Shown here: positions 32,214-34,438 of the stretch, one piece after another
How positions within the stretch are numbered: the stretch's first letter is position 1
How the letters are laid out: each line of letters begins with the position of its first letter
Assembly: GCA_031289275.1 (NCBI GenBank)
Contig: JAITPV010000043.1
Span: forward strand, 1-34,438
Direction of reading: 5' to 3'
Source of the DNA: Tannerella sp.
GTDB taxonomy: Bacteria; Bacteroidota; Bacteroidia; Bacteroidales; Tannerellaceae
Length of the DNA stretch: 34,438 bases
Notes under the pieces: model-generated
What the model saw: the letters and a program-made list of their open reading frames with translations, nothing else
Databases searched by the model: none
Told to the model about the DNA's origin: nothing
Translations under genes and position numbers: made by a program

Positions 32214-34035
32214 CGATTCTTACCCCCCCTTTGTCGGCCGAAGCGACCATTTTTGCATATGCCTGCAAGGCTTTCGACACGTGGCGGTCACGGACGGGTT
32301 GCCATGCGCCGGCGCCTTTGGCTTCTTCCGCCGAACGGCGTGCCGTCAGTTCTTCGTCGCTGAGCCGTACATGAATGGTGCGATGCGGAATGTCAATGTC
32401 GATCACATCGCCATCGCGCAACAACCCGACGGCGCCGCCCGAAGCCGCTTCCGGGGATACGTGTCCGATACTCAAACCGGATGTTCCGCCGCTGAACCGC
32501 CCGTCGGTAATTAAGGCGCACGCCTTGCCCAAGTGCATGGATTTGATGTAGGAAGTCGGGTATAACATTTCCTGCATACCGGGGCCTCCTTTGGGGCCTT
32601 CATAGATAATCACCACGATGTCGCCGGCCTGTACGACGCCGGATAAAATCCCGTCGCAGGCGTCGTCCTGCGAATGAAAGACCCTGGCGGCGCCGCTGAA
32701 TGTCAGCAGACTTTCGTCGACGCCTGCGGTTTTGATCACACATCCGTCTTCGGCGATGTTCCCTTTCAGAACCGCCAATCCGCCGTCCCGGGAATACGCA
32801 TGTGACAAGTCGCGGATGCAACCGCCGGCGCGGTCGGTATCCAGGGCGTCATAATACACCGCCTGCGATCCCATCTGTAGATTGAATGTGCCGCCCACGG
32901 CGCTTTTGTATTTCCGGACGGCCTCATCACATACCTGGGGACTTGTAATATTGTATCTCCGGATGGCGTCGTCCCAAGTCATTCCGTCCACACGCACTAC
33001 CGATGTATCCAGCAATCCGCCCTTGGCCAACTCGCCCATAATCGCGGGGATGCCGCCGGCGCGGTTCACGTCCTGCATGTGATAAACGGGTGTATTCGGC
33101 GCCACCTTGCAGAGGCAGGGTGTTTGGCGCGAAAGCAGGTCTATATCGTCCATCGTAAAATCCACGCCCGCCTCATGAGCAATGGCCAGCAGATGCAATA
33201 CCGTATTAGTAGAACCGCCCATGGCAATATCCAGCCGCATGGCATTCAGAAAGGCGGCACGCGAGGCGATGTGAAGCGGCAAGACCGTGTCGTCGCCCTC
33301 TTCATAATACCGGCAGGCATTGCGAACGATCAACGCCGCCGCCTCTTTAAAGAGTTGCGTACGGTTTTCGTGCGTAGCCGCAATCGTTCCGTTGCCCGGC
33401 AGCGCCAGGCCGATGGCCTCGTTCAGACAATTCATCGAATTGGCGGTGAACATCCCCGAACAGCAGCCGCACGTCGGACAGGCTGCGTTTTCGATCTCCT
33501 CGATCTGTTCGTCCGGCACGGAAGCATCGGCCGCCATCACCATAGCATCTATCAAGTCCAATTTCCGATTCCCCCAGCGACCGGCTTCCATCGGGCCGCC
33601 CGACACAAATACGGCCGGGATATTCAGTCGCATGGCGGCGATCAACATGCCCGGCGTAATCTTGTCGCAATTACTGATACAGATCATCGCGTCGGCCTTG
33701 TGCGCATTCACCATGTATTCCACACTGTCGGCAATAATGTCGCGCGACGGCAGCGAATACAACATCCCGTCGTGCCCCATCGCGATGCCGTCGTCTATCG
33801 CAATCGTGTTAAACTCTGCGGCAAAGCAGCCGTACTTTTCGATTTCGGCTTTCACCAACTGGCCGGCCTCGTGCAGGTGCACATGGCCGGGCACAAACTG
33901 TGTAAAAGAATTGACGATGGCGATGACCGGTCGGCCGAAGTGTTCCTTCTTCATCCCGTTCGCCATCCAGAGAGCCCTGGCGCCTGCCATGCGGCGTCCC
34001 TGTGTACTGATTGAACTGCGTAATGCGTGTTGCAT
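32200..34035 (-). CDS. ilvD: Dihydroxy-acid dehydratase
   Basis: 611 residues. It dehydrates 2,3-dihydroxy-isovalerate and -methylvalerate in Val and Ile synthesis, using an Fe-S cluster and Mg. Cluster-region cysteines are in [12 protein letters not shown] (Cys119/Cys123) and [20 protein letters not shown] (Cys186-Cys203). [17 protein letters not shown] is the C-terminal family signature. First structural gene of the ilv operon, behind the attenuator at 34055-34201. Near the end the coding strand has a G7 run (codons Gly-Gly-Val); the last residues ERR and the stop come from the inverted repeat. Confidence 0.96.
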   Translation of the reverse strand: MQHALRSSISTQGRRMAGARALWMANGMKKEHFGRPVIAIVNSFTQFVPGHVHLHEAGQLVKAEIEKYGCFAAEFNTIAIDDGIAMGHDGMLYSLPSRDIIADSVEYMVNAHKADAMICISNCDKITPGMLIAAMRLNIPAVFVSGGPMEAGRWGNRKLDLIDAMVMAADASVPDEQIEEIENAACPTCGCCSGMFTANSMNCLNEAIGLALPGNGTIAATHENRTQLFKEAAALIVRNACRYYEEGDDTVLPLHIASRAAFLNAMRLDIAMGGSTNTVLHLLAIAHEAGVDFTMDDIDLLSRQTPCLCKVAPNTPVYHMQDVNRAGGIPAIMGELAKGGLLDTSVVRVDGMTWDDAIRRYNITSPQVCDEAVRKYKSAVGGTFNLQMGSQAVYYDALDTDRAGGCIRDLSHAYSRDGGLAVLKGNIAEDGCVIKTAGVDESLLTFSGAARVFHSQDDACDGILSGVVQAGDIVVIIYEGPKGGPGMQEMLYPTSYIKSMHLGKACALITDGRFSGGTSGLSIGHVSPEAASGGAVGLLRDGDVIDIDIPHRTIHVRLSDEELTARRSAEEAKGAGAWQPVRDRHVSKALQAYAKMVASADKGGVRIVERR

Positions 34036-34054
34036 ATACCTTCTTTTTTAGTGT

Positions 34055-34086
34055 AAAAAAAGCCTTTCCCACAAAGTGAGAAAGGC
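34055..34086 (-). terminator. Attenuator terminator of the ilv operon
   Basis: On the transcribed strand GCCTTTCTCAC pairs with GTGGGAAAGGC (one G·T) around a TTT loop, followed by T7 (34055-34061). It stands 20 bases before ATG 34035 of ilvD. Its 5' arm (34076-34085) can instead pair with GTGAGGAAGG at 34118-34127, which overlaps the leader stop codon, forming an antiterminator. Confidence 0.85.
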
Positions 34087-34123
34087 CTCAAACGACATTT
34101 AAAAATCACGAATTATACCTTCC

Positions 34124-34201
34124 TCACGCCTGCAGTGACACCACTACGACATTAATCAAACGCAAGCCGGAAAGGCTATCCAATGTAACTGTATGAATCA
34201 T
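34124..34201 (-). CDS. ilv operon leader peptide (25 residues)
   Basis: From ATG 34201 to TGA 34124-34126. It begins MIHTVTLDS and then reads LRLINVVVV: two Leu, one Ile and four Val codons within nine codons, the regulatory amino acids of the ilv pathway. It lies about 25 bases downstream of the predicted transcription start and directly before the antiterminator/terminator pair. A ribosome stalled at the Leu/Ile/Val codons would leave 34118-34127 free to form the antiterminator; one reaching the stop codon would cover that segment and let the terminator form. The frame extends upstream to 34321 but that part precedes the promoter. Too short for family matching; the call rests on position and composition. 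Confidence 0.8.
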   Translation of the reverse strand: MIHTVTLDSLSGLRLINVVVVSLQA

Positions 34202-34231
34202 CGATCCAATAAATTTAATGTGAATACGGCG

Positions 34232-34263
34232 CAAAGGTAAATGTTCTTTTATGAAAATCCAAA
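34232..34263 (-). promoter_or_regulatory. Promoter of the ilv operon
   Basis: TTTG (34260-34263), a 20-base spacer, then TACCTTTG (34232-34239), a full Bacteroidetes promoter match. Predicted transcription start is near 34226, upstream of the leader ATG at 34201. Confidence 0.8.
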
Positions 34264-34438
34264 AGATTCCGACGGAAAAATGGTTACCACCACAGAAAAT
34301 GACAATGAGCTGCAGGATCATGGTAGCCGGAAGCGATGCCTATCAAATCGCGCTTATGTTCTATAATTCCGTGAAACTGCTTGCCGCGCAAGACATTTCC
34401 GGAGCCAAGGCTGTATACGAAGAACTGAAAAAATTCTT
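34251..34438 (+). CDS. Hypothetical protein, C-terminus cut by window edge
   Basis: A plus-strand frame runs from ATG 34251 to the window edge with no stop: 62 residues visible, starting MKIQKIPTEKWLPPQKM. The second half, IALMFYNSVKLLAAQDISGA then KAVYEELKKF, is an amphipathic helical pair that resembles a helical motif I associate with small uncharacterised Bacteroidales proteins. Later in-frame ATGs at 34299, 34305 and 34320 are possible starts. ATG 34251 lies inside the ilv promoter spacer on the opposite strand. No plus-strand promoter was found. Function unknown. Confidence 0.45.
   Translation, partial: MKIQKIPTEKWLPPQKMTMSCRIMVAGSDAYQIALMFYNSVKLLAAQDISGAKAVYEELKKF

Noticed and set aside
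34202..34321. Upstream extension of the ilv leader frame to 34321
   Set aside because: It lies upstream of the predicted transcription start and promoter; only the last 25 codons can be in the transcript.

Overview
The window looks like a chromosome segment from a Bacteroidales bacterium. Evidence: a FimA/Mfa-type lipoprotein fimbrial operon, a pyrE–SRPBCC–argH cluster, an ilvD–ilvB–ilvN–acyl-ACP thioesterase operon, a CarboxypepD_reg-type TonB receptor, a DUF6261 protein, and many copies of the Bacteroidetes promoter (TTTG, about 19 bp, TAnnTTTG) in place of E. coli-type boxes. The species cannot be named from sequence alone. All identifications rest on reading motifs; no database search was run.

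Layout. 1-676 (minus): an edge-truncated unknown gene and a broken fragment, followed by a 140-bp palindromic repeat. 852-7622 (minus): a four-gene fimbrial operon read from right to left: large fimbrillin, Mfa2/FimB-type anchor, a tip-like protein with a C-terminal lectin-like domain, and a second accessory subunit. A hairpin separates the fimbrillin from the anchor. 7704-8649: non-coding, with a nested palindrome. 8650-9657 (minus): Rpn/PD-(D/E)XK family protein with a repeat-built coiled coil. 10333-10505 (minus): tRNA-Gly(GCC) and tRNA-Leu(TAA) behind a near-perfect promoter. 10602-13489 (minus): pyrE, SRPBCC, argH and a Rieske-like lipoprotein. 13810-15981 (plus): TonB-dependent receptor, converging on an acetyl-CoA hydrolase/CoA-transferase (16000-17499, minus). 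17992-18762 (plus): DUF6261 protein, followed by a 41-bp tandem repeat. 19201-21481 (minus): tsaD and cinA. 21629-26080 (plus): a TamB-like translocation/assembly protein that seems to lack a normal start codon. 26455-28304 (plus): nitroreductase, then a fused DUF2520/KdsC-type protein. 28326-28787: a 22-copy 21-bp tandem array, next to an ISAzo13-type transposase remnant. 29056-34201 (minus): leader peptide, ilvD, ilvB, ilvN and thioesterase. 34251-34438 (plus): start of a gene cut by the window edge.

How the genes work together. The fimbrial genes encode a complete lipoprotein-route (type V) pilus: three subunits carry a lipobox followed by a Thr-Arg processing site, while the anchor carries a lipobox but no such N-terminal site. 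The ilv genes make branched-chain amino acid precursors. They sit behind a textbook attenuator: a leader peptide with Leu-Ile-Asn-Val-Val-Val-Val, an antiterminator arm over the leader stop codon, and a terminator ending in T7. The usual next gene, ilvC, is absent after the thioesterase; a dead transposase lies there instead.

The most notable observations are the ilv attenuator, the multi-frame-open 21-bp array beside the transposase remnant, the in-frame DUF2520–KdsC fusion, the non-AUG start of tamB, the apparently leaderless TonB-receptor mRNA, and several families of intergenic palindromic repeats, one of which supplies the last codons and stop of ilvD. No CRISPR array, prophage or complete insertion sequence was seen.
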